A stretch of 64,000 bases of DNA from Limnomonas spitsbergensis (lineage: Eukaryota > Chlorophyta > Chlorophyceae > Chlamydomonadales), in the NCBI GenBank assembly GCA_037349105.1, contig JAYJMM010000110.1, forward strand, positions 1,364,001-1,428,000, in the 5' to 3' direction. The notes under the pieces are model-generated. The model saw only the letters and a list, made by a program, of their open reading frames with translations. It was not told the origin of the DNA and did no database searches. Below, in pieces: positions 1 through 50,900 of this stretch. Each line of letters begins with the position of its first letter. The first letter of the stretch is position 1. The position numbers and the translations under genes are program-made.

Positions 1-245
1 CTGGTAATACCCCTCGGAGCATCACACAGCGCTGCGCCTTCCGCAAGACTGTTCTCACCCAACGGAAGGGCCTTACGCTGGGGTTGTGGCAGTGGCCCCT
101 CCATGCGTACCAAACACCTGGCCTGCACCCTGAGAGTTAAAAGTAACGCCAAAAAGTCAGGAGGGAAACACGCGCCGTACAAATGCTTCAAAAAGTTGGG
201 GGCATCCCAAGGTGGCTCTGGGCGCACTAAAATGTCGTCACTTGC

Positions 246-643
246 CTGCTCATCAGCTGGGTCTGCACATGTGCCATGGTGGAGAATCCCCCGCGTGCCA
301 TCAAGCCGCGCATCTCCTTTTCGAACGCCGGCCGTCGCTGCACAGGGCATGGGTCGCCCAGGGCCGCTGCACCGCCGTACATTGCACCCGGCCCGCCACC
401 GCCCCTGCCTTGTCCCTTGCTTCTGCCACCCCCATGGCCACCGGCACCATCTCCCCCTCCCTCTCTACTGACTTTGGGGGGTGATGACGACAGGGTGCTG
501 AGCATGCAGCTCTGGAGCTGCCGTGTGGTTGCCCGGACCCGGTGTGGGAGGAGCTGTGACTGGAAGGCCAGCACCGCAGATCGGCGGCAGAATGCCTGTG
601 GCTTGATGGCCTGGCCGTTGGTCAGGGGGGCTGTCGGCATCAT
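246..643 (-). CDS. possible exon of unknown minus-strand gene (GC donor)
   Basis: Open minus-strand frame. The 5' half is unremarkable; the middle is a Gly/Arg-rich stretch (GGGDGAGGHGGGRSKGQG) and the end is a better-looking segment with PAFEKEMRGLMARGG and HVQTQLMSR. It stops at AG|GCAAGT, a perfect consensus for a GC-AG 5' splice site, the same class used by exon 7 of the SDR gene in this window. The true exon probably starts inside the open frame (candidate acceptor at about 468-475). No family is recognised. It may belong with the 2016-3726 exon to one gene running off the left edge. Plus-strand frames over the same bases have no splice signals that make sense. Confidence 0.3.
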
Positions 644-984
644 TGCAGCAACCTTGGCTGTGAGGAGGAGGCGACGGGGCAGGGGGGGGTAAGAAATAAA
701 GGGGACTGTGCAGGGATTTCCAAATGAGGCATAAGTATGCGGAAGCTGGAGGAAGCGGTAGGGGGTTTTAGAGAAATTAAGGGTACCGTGCTTGGTACTG
801 TGTAAGGATTTCCAGATCTCACATTATGGGGGGCAGCCAGCATCGTTACAGCAATTTTGGCTAGGAGGAGGCGGTGAAGCGGGATAGGAAGTGGGGAGGA
901 TGCGGTGTAATGGGAATTTAACTCTCGTAGACTCTTATTCATGGCCTTACGCCATGTAATATTCACATTACCGTTGACACGGAA
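644..984. other. no gene seen
   Basis: G-rich to A-rich mixed sequence with short open frames on both strands and no splice-site or protein-family support. Two short segments resemble each other (near 655-715 and 848-910, both with the GGAGGAGGCG... motif), suggesting an old duplication of about 190 bp. Confidence 0.4.
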
Positions 985-1118
985 TAGTCACACTAGACAT
1001 GGAATATCCAGACTGGACAGGCAGATTGTAACATTCACACTAGACATGGAATATCCAGACTGGACAGGCGGATTGTAATATTCACACTAGACATGGAATA
1101 TCCAGACTGGACAGGCGG
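985..1118. repeat. 47-bp tandem repeat, 3 copies
   Basis: Three head-to-tail copies of a 47-bp unit containing CACTAGACATGGAATATCC; the first is slightly diverged at its left end and the spacing between copies is exactly 47 bp. No coding potential. The 1.1-1.65 kb stretch that follows holds nothing I can identify. Confidence 0.9.
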
Positions 1119-1925
1119 ATAGAGACCAGTACGTCGATCTCAAGAGGTGAGGCAATGACCGGTTCTATGGGCATTTTTGAATCACTGCCAGTACTCTTTA
1201 TCGGCTCTGGGTCTGCATAAAGACAATTTTATCAATGTTGATATACCGGTAAACTAATATACCGTATACCGCACCCGTAGACTGAAATGGCCTTCCCCCG
1301 GGTATGAAATAAGTATTTCTGTATGCAGCACTTCAAAAAACTAAACTGGCCCGCAGCTTTTCACTGCACTGACTAGATCAGCATGCCTGCATCATCAGGA
1401 TCCAGGGCATGGTGCCCATGCAACACATGACGCCTGTTCCTTTCGAAAAAGGCTTTGGGAGGTTGCGTTAACTCTGTAACAAAGTAACAACACGTCATAA
1501 CTCAGTATTCACACATACTGTGGATGAGAGGATCCTGGGTTCAGGATCATAGAGATGAGGCCTGAGGGTTTATCCAGGCAGATTTCAGGAACAATAATTC
1601 AGGGTCGAGGGTTCAGCGGAAATATTTCGGGGTGTACGGTTTATCCTGGTTCAATTGCTCCCCCAGCCTCCTGGAATGTTCAGACTTCAGCTCTCACCCC
1701 AGCCTCCTGAAGTGTTGAGATGTAAGCTCAACGTTGTTTATTTTTATGTATCTCAGCCTTGCATTCCAGCAAAAACCCGGCCTAAGGCTGACAGGGCTGG
1801 GTGCATCAAGGTGCTTGTAGCTTCGGCTGTCGGCGTTAGGCTGGTCACAGTTTGGTCTCCATCGGCCTCTCCAGCCCCCCCAAGGTGTCTGGTGCATACT
1901 AAGCCACACATACTACATCTCAACG

Positions 1926-1997
1926 GGATCCATGGGATCCATGGGATCTATAAGAACTATGGGATCCATGGGATCTATGGGATCTATGGGATCCATG
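1926..1997. repeat. 9-bp minisatellite GGGATCYAT
   Basis: About eight copies of GGGATC(C/T)AT with one interruption (TATAAGAACT). It lies just inside the putative intron that follows the 2016-3726 minus-strand exon. Confidence 0.85.
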
Positions 1998-2015
1998 GTT
2001 GAGGTCTGAACTCAC

Positions 2016-3726
2016 CCATCATGTCCGTTAGGCATGGCAGAGCTGGCTGCGCGCCGATGCAGTCTTGGAGCAGCTCCCCTAAGGGCATTGGCATTACCTC
2101 CACTGGGAGCATCATCAACAGGGCATTAACCGTGTCACCGGCATCCCGCACGCCTGTCACCGCCCTCTCATGCTGCATCCCCTTGGGCCACACTGCCGCT
2201 GTTGCCACAGCTGCAGCCGCGGCTGTCGCTGGACTCCGGCGCTGTGCGGCGCCGCTGCTGCTGCACGGGTCCATCCCTGGGAGCTGCATCGGCAGGATAT
2301 TGGCCGCTGCTGATGAACTCCAGAGCTGCCCGGCGGTGCTGCTGCAAGGGTCGTCCTGCTGTCTGCTAGCTTCGACCCTCAGCACCTTCATATCAGACGC
2401 TAGCAACACGCCTCTGTTTTCCACACTTACAGCGTGAGGCACACCGCTCGCTCCGCATGGGTCTGCAGCAGCACACTCAGCTGAGGCAGGCCCTGTGATG
2501 TGTGACCTTTCTCCAGATCCAGGGCCAGGCGGGTGTACTGCAGCAGCGGGGGCTGGAGGGTACCAGTGTGGCTCAGGGCCGCCAGCGCTGCAGCGGGGAA
2601 TATTGAGCCGCGGGCTGGGGGCGGAAGATAGATCCGGGCTGCCACCAGCACGGCTGTCAACATCTGAAGAAGCTTGAGGCACGGCGGAACATGGGATGGG
2701 CCCCGCGGGCTCACAAACTTTTCCCTGCTGCAAAGAGCATCCCTGGCCAACAACAGCCATGCTGCCTGTCTGATGAAGTTCAGAGGGGATGCCCAGGGGG
2801 TGGGAGCTCTCGAGGTCCTCACCAGCAACAGTGCTGCCTGTCTGCTGGTGTTGACAGGGGATGACAGGGGGGAGGGAGCGCTCCAGTTCCTCGCAGCATT
2901 CTGCAGTGAAACCAGGATTGGCCACCGTTCTGCCTGTACCATCTGGATTGGTGTAGATCTGAAGGGGCCTTGCAGGGGAGGGATCTTTGGTGCTGTCAGG
3001 TCGATCCTGAAGATGCTGAAGAGCCTCGTGCTGCCCTGCTGCATCCCTAATTCCGTCTGCTTGCTGGCCTGTCGTGCTGCCTTTGTAAAAATTAGATCTG
3101 GTAGTTTCGGGGAAGTTCCCGTAATCGTTGGGGGGCATTTGAACAGGAGGTGCATTGCAGCCATCAGGTCCTGGGTCCTTGTCAGCATCAGTGCGGGCAG
3201 AGGCTTTGACAACAGCGGCTGAGGTAGATTCAGGAGGCTGATGTGGCTTCTCTTCAAGAGATGGCCTGTGCATGTCCCTGAATGAGCTGCAGGGAGGGTG
3301 AGTCGTTGACGGTAGATTCTTGTCGAAAATATCAGATCTGGCAGCCGCAGGGATCTCTTGCCGGCGATTTCCTGTGGGACCTAGATCGGTGTCTGGGATT
3401 TTCTGACTTATTTGAGAGGGAGGCATTTGGGCTTGCTGCTTTGGCTGCAGTGGGAGTGCCATGCGGGGCAGGTGCATCGACCGCTTCTTGATTTGCGGGA
3501 TTCTTGCAGAATGCGAACAAGACGACGATGAAGGATTCATTGGGAATCTGATCTGCGCTGGTTCTTGTCTGGAAGCCAAGGTCAGTGGTTTGAAAGGTGC
3601 AGAAGCCCGGTATATGCTGGCAGCAGCTGTGTCCGGGGTCATCTGCTGGTTGAACATGCCACGCCTCTTCTTGTGGACACTTGTAGACACCTTTTTGGGC
3701 AGAGGGATGCATGAACACGTTATCAT
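2016..3726 (-). CDS. large exon of an unknown, mostly disordered protein
   Basis: A minus-strand frame open for about 570 codons, unusually long for this window outside tandem repeats. It reads as a Pro/Ser/Gln/His-rich, low-order protein; a more hydrophobic, better structured-looking end carries DTVNALLMMLPVEVMPMPL and GELLQDCIGAQPALPCL. A weak internal repeat is seen (IPCQHQQTGS / IPSELHQTGS). The frame ends at ATGATGG|GTGAGTTC, a strong 5' splice site, so this is probably an internal or first exon rather than a whole gene. An in-frame TGA immediately precedes the first ATG, so either translation starts here or an acceptor lies shortly inside. No conserved domain is recognised; two other frames overlap parts of it, which lowers confidence. 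Confidence 0.45.
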
Positions 3727-3885
3727 TCAGGTATGAAGCTCGATGCAGCTGCTCGTTTGCCTCTTTGCTCGTTTGGAGAAATATCCTCCAGGCCGTCAAA
3801 AGCCACAGGATGAAATGTGCTCCACAGCCAAATTCGAAATTCAAACCTGTTATTGCACAGTCGAAGGTGATTTACGATTCGATAT

Positions 3886-4209
3886 TCATGCACATGCAAA
3901 AGAGGTTATCTTAATTTTAAGTTCGTCTGGTTTGATCAGCAAGTTGCATTTCCTAGGCAAGCTTCGGCGCACCACTGTTCCCTGTGGGCTGCTGCGGCGT
4001 GTTGGGAACAAGGACGGAGTCGTCGAGTCAGTAGGCCTAAGCGCCGGCTCCTCGTTTTCTCCTTCATCGCTGTAGTTGGCAATCGCAGATACCGGCTGTT
4101 TCTCCGATGGATGGGGATGTAGAGGGCTGAGCGATACGAGAGGGTGCAGAGCCGAGGCTGAGCCGGCGATGCTGCGAGCACCTGAATGCTTGAGCCTCTT
4201 TCTCATCAT
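3886..4209 (-). CDS. possible first exon of the same minus-strand gene
   Basis: Short minus-strand open frame starting MMRKRLKHSGARSIAGSA and containing an acidic patch NYSDEGENEE. Basic start followed by Ser/Pro-rich sequence resembles the disordered character of the 2016-3726 exon, and it lies just upstream of it in the same direction. No convincing donor is visible near its end, so the link is a guess. Confidence 0.25.
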   Translation of the reverse strand: MMRKRLKHSGARSIAGSASALHPLVSLSPLHPHPSEKQPVSAIANYSDEGENEEPALRPTDSTTPSLFPTRRSSPQGTVVRRSLPRKCNLLIKPDELKIKITSFACA

Positions 4210-4680
4210 CTTACAAAGAATCTATGCAGATTTCAGACAGTTACATTCCGGCAGTAGATGTCTGCGCACGATTGAAAGCTGTATCTACCTTGCGTGCTTT
4301 GCGCAAACCCTGAGCGGGTTCTGGATCTATAAAGCACAGATCAAAGAAGCCCAGCTGAATAATCCAGAACCATGGCCCCCAGCATGTCAATCTATGTTGG
4401 GTCCCAGTCTTCCAGATCAAGCTAGAGATCCTGGCCAGGACTGGAGCAGGTGTTGACACAAGCAAGTAAGCAACTCCTGATGACCCCGGCACTAACTGCT
4501 GTGAACTGTCTGCCATAACATCACGCAGCGGCCAACAGCATAGCAAGATCTAAAGTTTGGAAATCACGACGGCATGCTTGTCCAATTCACGCCATGCAGC
4601 AGCATGTCATGACATAGCAGAGATGAATAAGAGCGGTATACCTGTTTTGGTAATGTCAAACATGTCCTCCACAGAAGCAT

Positions 4681-5615
4681 TTAAGATTCCCACCCATACC
4701 TGCTCCGCTTCAACTTGCGAAAATTCGTGGCGCCCTCCAGGGGCCCGCCCAACCCAATCCTTAAGCTGGTCCTTAACGCTAGAGAACAGGAATTAAACAG
4801 ATAGCGCATCCTCCACATGCTTGCCATCTCCAAGTGCCCAGCACCACTGTCCGCAGTGTGTCTCACGCTGGTGACCGCTATGCAGTCGCCTGGTATCAGC
4901 CGTGTTAACCGCACGAAGCCGCAACCATATGTTGGTGTGCACACAAGCACACGCCCTGTTGCTGGTGCGGCTCCCAGCATGCGCTAGTCCGCTCGCCCGC
5001 CGTAGGCTGAAACCAAGCGTGGTAGACGGCCGCAGACGTGTGCTCAGTGGTAGAGTCCATGTGGTCTCCTCTGCCAGTCGCCTCCGGCTGTGCCTGCTTG
5101 TAGGCTGCGTTTACTAGCTGTAGCACCTCTAGGCCGATGAGCGGCTGCAGGTCAAGGACTGCCTGACACAGTTAGGGGACAGCTGCTCCCCGCTCCAACC
5201 CCTCCAGTGCCCCCATCAGCTCAGTACACCATGTGTGCCCGCTGGTGTTCTGTCGAGCCGCAAGCTGCAGCTCGGCCACCATCGCTGCCACCATGAGTGG
5301 GCTGCCTTGCTGTGCTGCCTGTGTCACCGTAGCATTATAGAGACAGAGCACGTGTTGCCACCAGGCTCGCTGTAACGGCTGGATCTGCAGCTGATGCATG
5401 ACCCTCCAGCTTGCAGCAGATGCAGGAGGCCCCGCTGCCTGGTGCAGGTGCTGAAGTAGGCCGGACTGCATTGAACCCCTTCGGCAGTGCTGCGGTCGAA
5501 GGTGACTGGTGGCCCACACCACATTACCCTGGTTCGCTGTAGGCCTTAACTTTGTAGGCGCTGCATAGACAGCCGCTAGACGGATGCGTGTAGGCAGATG
5601 TTGCCGCAGACACAC
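4681..5615 (-). pseudogene. decayed LINE-type reverse transcriptase C-terminal region
   Basis: Minus-strand relic. Near 4,800-4,890 a frame reads CGQWCWALGDGKHVEDAL, which fits the zinc-knuckle that ends many LINE reverse transcriptases (Cys-x3-Cys, then Gly, then a V/E-D...H element). The frame is broken by a stop right after. Upstream in the same direction are further coding-like fragments (QHVLCLYNATVTQAAQQ and AAVYHAWFQP) in different frames. A second relic of the same family lies at 57,670-57,900, and the two agree at CWAxGDGxxVEDAL. Family assignment rests on this pattern only. Confidence 0.5.
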
Positions 5616-6789
5616 CCTGGCGGCCGTGCGGCGTACACCCTGCAGCGCAAAGGCGCCTCTCTAGCCTGCATAGCCTTCCTCATGCTTCCGCTTTTGTGCT
5701 GAATGATACTCTCTAGATATAAGCACCATACAATAATTAATGAGCACTGATCTGTACTGTAGCAGACTTCAAGAGCTAGGAGATAAAAGCCCTAAGTAAA
5801 ATATAGGCTCAGACATACGGTACAAACCACCATGCTCAAATTGTCAGAAAGACGGAAAAGCAAAATGTGGTCTAAGAAATGTGAATGTAGAAGTGCAAAA
5901 TCAAGAAAATCTTGGCAACCGCTTCCTACACACCAGGGCCAATCCAGGGCATGGAGGTGTCGCGTCATTGACCCAAAGTTTCTTTCAGGTTTCAACCCGG
6001 CGGCCGAATGATGATGCGCCCCAAATCACGCAACGGTGGCTCCTGCCATCCTGAAATCAAACAAAACGACTTCGGTCGTCAGGTGTTTGAATGCAAGGCT
6101 GTCCTACTTACAACACCCCACCACCCAATTTCCAGCTTCAAAGCCCACCCCCCTTCCAACAGAGTAAAAAACAGGTCAATGACACCAGACCTCCCTCCTT
6201 TTTATTTAGGGACCTTTGGGTCCTGCTTAACAAGGCTCAGCCGCATGGGCGCCAAACCATCTGGTAAGAATAAATATTTATTAAGGCAAGAGGGAAGAGA
6301 GAATGAGAGAACGAGGGACACCAGAGCGAAAGGGGGGGAGGGGGGCCAAAATATTTTTAACCCCCATCACCAAATTGACCCCCCTATCATCGAAAAATGT
6401 ATAACGGCTCCTGGCTGCCCCCCCCCCTGCCTCTAGAACCTAGTCAAACCCGACCAGGGTCAAACTTAAATTTCGCAGTCAGAAATCACAATTCTGGACG
6501 GGGTAAGAATTCCAACCAGCTCAACAGTGCGCTTCTGATGTTGTCGATCTACGGTATGTAGCTATGTCGCTGGTTCACAAATGTCAAATGGTAAAACAAA
6601 GAAATAAAGTCCCCAGTATACCGTACATTCTCCAGCTACCACGTTGGTGCAGGAAGGTGCTGAGGTGCTGGTGCTGAGGATGCTTGGAGCCTACGGCTGT
6701 ATGTAGGCCGGTCTACCGGTATCTATTATCTAATCCAGATTTGGTCCCCAATCAGTCCATTACTCCATTGGTCCAACTTCCTCTTTAAG
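5616..6789. other. no gene seen; element-like purine-rich tract
   Basis: No supported gene. At about 6,233-6,253 it carries GCTCAGCCGCATGGGCGCC followed within about 40 bp by a purine-rich tract (6,285-6,345). The same motif plus purine tail occurs twice at 57.3-57.5 kb, so this is probably another copy of that dispersed element. Confidence 0.4.
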
Positions 6790-6930
6790 ATGGTCTGGTG
6801 CGCGCTAAATGAGCAATGCTTGGAATCCTGTTTGAAAAATTCCTGGGTTTTCGGTGCAAGTCATCTTGAGAACTCTTCCCACCTCTGTCAATGCGTGTTT
6901 CTTTTAAGATCGGTGGATATAACCGGCGGA

Positions 6931-6940
6931 ATATATAAAA
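6931..6940 (+). promoter_or_regulatory. TATA-like element upstream of SDR gene
   Basis: ATATATAAAA about 290 bp before the start codon at 7,233. A similar element sits about 215 bp before the next gene's start. Position and sequence fit a TATA box with a 5' leader; no transcript data are available. Confidence 0.35.
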
Positions 6941-7232
6941 CTGACTGTGTCTGGATTTCACCTTTTAAGGCATCTCATCACGCACTCTTTCCCCGCAGTA
7001 ACTAGCTGGATTTTCAGTCTGAGACGTGTCTATGCTTCTGGTCCAAGATCCTCGTATAATTTCCAAGGTGCGGTACTGACAGAGATCTTGAGTGCCGAGT
7101 TTCTCAAACCACGCACCACGCAGCAGGGGCCACGCATTCATATCAGAGTTCCTGATCCGCTGGTATCGGTATTAACTGTTATTTCTATAACCCTTTTAAC
7201 TCGCCTTCGAAGCTTAATACCAATCCATCAAC

Positions 7233-47597
<40,365 letters not shown>

Positions 47598-47899
47598 GCG
47601 TTTGTTTACGGAGCTGATCTTAGTTAGCAAGGCTGCCCATCAAAAATGGCGCTTGGGTTGGAAACCCTGAGAAGAAGTTATATAAACCCTGTCTCTGCTT
47701 TCTTCCCTTCTTCACTCATTACTTCATTAGCCAGCTTGCATCAAGGAAGTTTGCTATATTTCAAATCTGTTTACAGAAATAAATTCTATATCATCGGACG
47801 TCTCGATCAGGTCTCGATAGTTGCGCCTCAAAACTGCCGCACAACCAAAATTTGAAATATTGGACTTCCGATTCTCAGCTCCCGCCTCGTCTCTGATAA
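47598..47899 (+). promoter_or_regulatory. intergenic region with TATA-like element
   Basis: 302 bp between the SDR stop and the RFC4 start. TTATATAAA at 47,678-47,686 lies about 215 bp before the RFC4 ATG. AAATAAA at 47,776 could serve either as a late poly(A) signal or by chance. Must contain both the SDR 3' UTR and the RFC4 promoter. Confidence 0.5.
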
Positions 47900-47934
47900 A
47901 TGAACACCGTGTCACAGCCATGGGTGGAGAAATA
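47900..47934 (+). CDS. RFC4: RFC4 exon 1
   Basis: [11 protein letters not shown] plus two bases of Tyr, donor ATA|GTGAGA. Only a 70-bp intron follows. Confidence 0.9.
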
Positions 47935-50900
47935 GTGAGAGATCGTGATATTGAACAGGCTCGGAGCAGGCTTGGGCTTTTCTGATCCCTGCCTCGCCTT
48001 GCAGCCGGCCAAAGATAGTAGGCGAGGTCGCTTATCAAGACGAAGTCGTCAACACTCTCACGAAAGCACTGGAGTCGGCCAACGTGAGGATGGGCTAGGA
48101 TTCACGCACACCATGGCTCATGTCTCGCATGAGGAATGGACTGATCATAGCCTGTCTGCATCCTTCCATCCCCACACAGACACAGGCCTCCTATTGCATG
48201 ATTATCATCTGTGTATGAAACATGCGTTCATGGCCCGTTTGCCCGGCCTGCAGCTTCCGCACCTCCTTTCATATGGCCCTCCTGGAACAGCTGCTTTCTC
48301 AACTTGCTTACCTGAATGACCCTCAAAACAACTGCACAGGCTGATAATTTTTTTAAACTGTCGCCCAGCCCCTTCTGGGACAGGCTCATGTCATAACTTG
48401 CTTCCCTGCATGACCCTCAAAACTGCAGCTTCCACACCTCCTGTTCTATGGGCCTCCTGGTACCGGAAAGACCTCAACGGCACTCGCCATGGCCAGGCAG
48501 CTCTACGGGTAAGGCAGGGGCAGACGGGCTCTAGAAATCGTTGTGCAGCTCTATAGTTAAGGACAGGCATATGTAGGTTGCTAGCAATCGCTAGGCAGCT
48601 GTGTGGGTAATGACGGGCAGACATGTCATGGCCCATGGCCCATAGGGTGTAGGACGATCTAGCCATTTCTAGGCAGCTCTTTGGGTGAAGAATGAGCATG
48701 GCAGCGCGCATGCCATGGTTTTCAGGGATCGCGAACACACACTACCTAAATCCACGGTTAAAGACGAGGCACACAGGTCATGTGGCAAATCTGGTTGGTG
48801 GCGTCTCAGAAGCAATCGCACAGTCTCTACCTTCACAAGCCGTTTCGGCACAGGCATGAATCTAAGCAGCGCTTTGCCTGACTGCCTGGGCAAAAGGCTA
48901 GGCAAATGTTCTGCAACCGGTGCCGAGGGCCAGTGGGAGCTTTAAATAGCAAGGTCTTCACCCAGACAGGACCAGCATCTCTGATCCTCTATGTGCCTGG
49001 CAAGAGGCCGCTGATGCAGTGGTTTTCGAACGACTCTTCTTTAAGTCTGGCAGTGCCAACATATCTGATTATCTGATCCTCCCAGTGCATGGCAAGAGGC
49101 CGCTGATGAAGCGATTTTCAAACGGCTGGGTCTTACGCTGTTGCTCTGGGCACTACTTACCCTGAGTCCCTGACTCAGACCCAATCGAGGTATTTCACAC
49201 CACCTGTCCAGTCCCAGCCAAACGGCCACTGCAGTTCCACCTAGAGGGCCACGGTCCAGTGACTCCAGCCCCACCCAAACGATCCTCGCCTACCCTCCTT
49301 GCTCCAGACTAAAGCTCGTGAAGACCAATGCGCTGGAGCTCAATGCATGTCCTCCTTGCCCCCGTCCAGTCCCACCCAAACAATCCCCGCCTGTCCTCTT
49401 CGCCCCGACCGAAACTCAATAACACATGTGGTTGGAGCTCAGCAAATCCGACAAATCCTTATTTCCAAATCACCCGTCTAGGCGCACACACACACAGCCA
49501 CTGTCCTGTCCCACACAGACACCTGTCCTCCCTGCAGGCCCGAGCTCATGAAGACGCGAGAACTGGAGCTCAACGCCTCCGAAGACTCAATAGATCCCTC
49601 ACACACACAGCCACTGTCCGGTCCTGTCCCACCCAGACACCTGTCCTCCCTCCAGGCCCGAGCTCATGAAGACGCGAGTGCTGGAGCTCAACGCTTCCGA
49701 CGAACGCGGCATCAGCGTAGTCCGGGACAAGGTCAAGGCTTTTGCAGCGGGCGCTGTCGGGGCTTCAGCGCCCGGGTACCCTTCACCACCATATAAGCTG
49801 CTAATCCTGGACGAAGCGGATTCTATGACCCAGGTGGAAGAGGGGTCCAGGGATTGGGATTTGACCTGAACCCTGAACCCTGGACCCTGACATTGGGGTT
49901 TGACCGGAACCCTGAACCCTGGACCTATCCAAGCGACTCATCCTGGACGGGGTGGATTCCATGACCCAGGTGGGAGGCAAGGGATTAGGGCTTGAACCCT
50001 GGAGCCCGACATCGGGAAAAGCTGTTTATCCTGGACAAGATGGCGATTCCATGACCTGGGTGGAAAGAAAGGGATTAGGGTTTAAGCCTTTAAACCCGTA
50101 CAATAAACTCATCCTGAACGAGGCGGATCCCACGACCCAGGTGTGAGGTAAGGCATTCGGGTTCAAACCTTTCAACCCGTACAGTATACTCATCCTGGAC
50201 AAGTCGGATTCCACGACCTGGATAGGAGGAAAGGGATTAGGGTAAAAAGGCTGAATACAATATACGCATCCTGGACGAGGCGGATTCCACGACCCAGGTG
50301 GGAGGTATGGCATTAGGGTTCAAACCTTAAACCCGCTCAAGCTGCTCATCCTAGACGAGTGCGGACACCGTGACATTGGTGTGAGACCAGGGACGAGGGT
50401 TCAAACCTTAACCCAGTACAATCTACTTGTCCTGGACGAGCGCGAATTCCATGACCGGGGTGGTCATGGAAGGTGGGAGGTAGGGGGTTAGGGGTGTCAC
50501 TTTGAATCTGGGATGCTATCCATTCTGGATGAGGCAGATTGCATGACATGGATGGGCGGTAAAGGATGAGGGTTTAAACCTTTTACCCAGACACTCTGCT
50601 CATCTTAGACAAGGCAGACTCTATGACCCAGGTGGGAGGCAGGGGATGAGGGTAAAATCTTTGACCCGGAAAAGCTGCAAGAGATCAGGGTTTTAAACCT
50701 TGGAACCCGGCATCCGAAAAGCTGTTTATCCTGGATGAGGCATATTGCATGGCATGGGTAGAAGGGGGATTAGGGTCCCCCCCCTTGCTTGCTTCGCACA
50801 GTCACACCCTCAGCTCTGTAAGCTGCATTGACACGCTCACAGGATGCCCATTACGTTCCCCTTATTAATTTGCCAGCTCTTTTGACCCCCCGCCCCTCCA

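Noticed and set aside
103..692. Plus-strand open frames of 90-138 codons
   Set aside because: Arg/Pro-rich mirror frames of the minus-strand Gly-rich segment with no splice signals or motifs.
2427..3844. Other minus-strand frames (276 and 170 codons) overlapping the large exon
   Set aside because: Shorter than the 580-codon frame and not ending at the strong donor; kept only as a caution on the main call.
49328..49796. Separate small genes suggested by open frames near 49.3-49.8 kb
   Set aside because: They are duplicates of the RFC4 exon 4 start and the exon itself in place.
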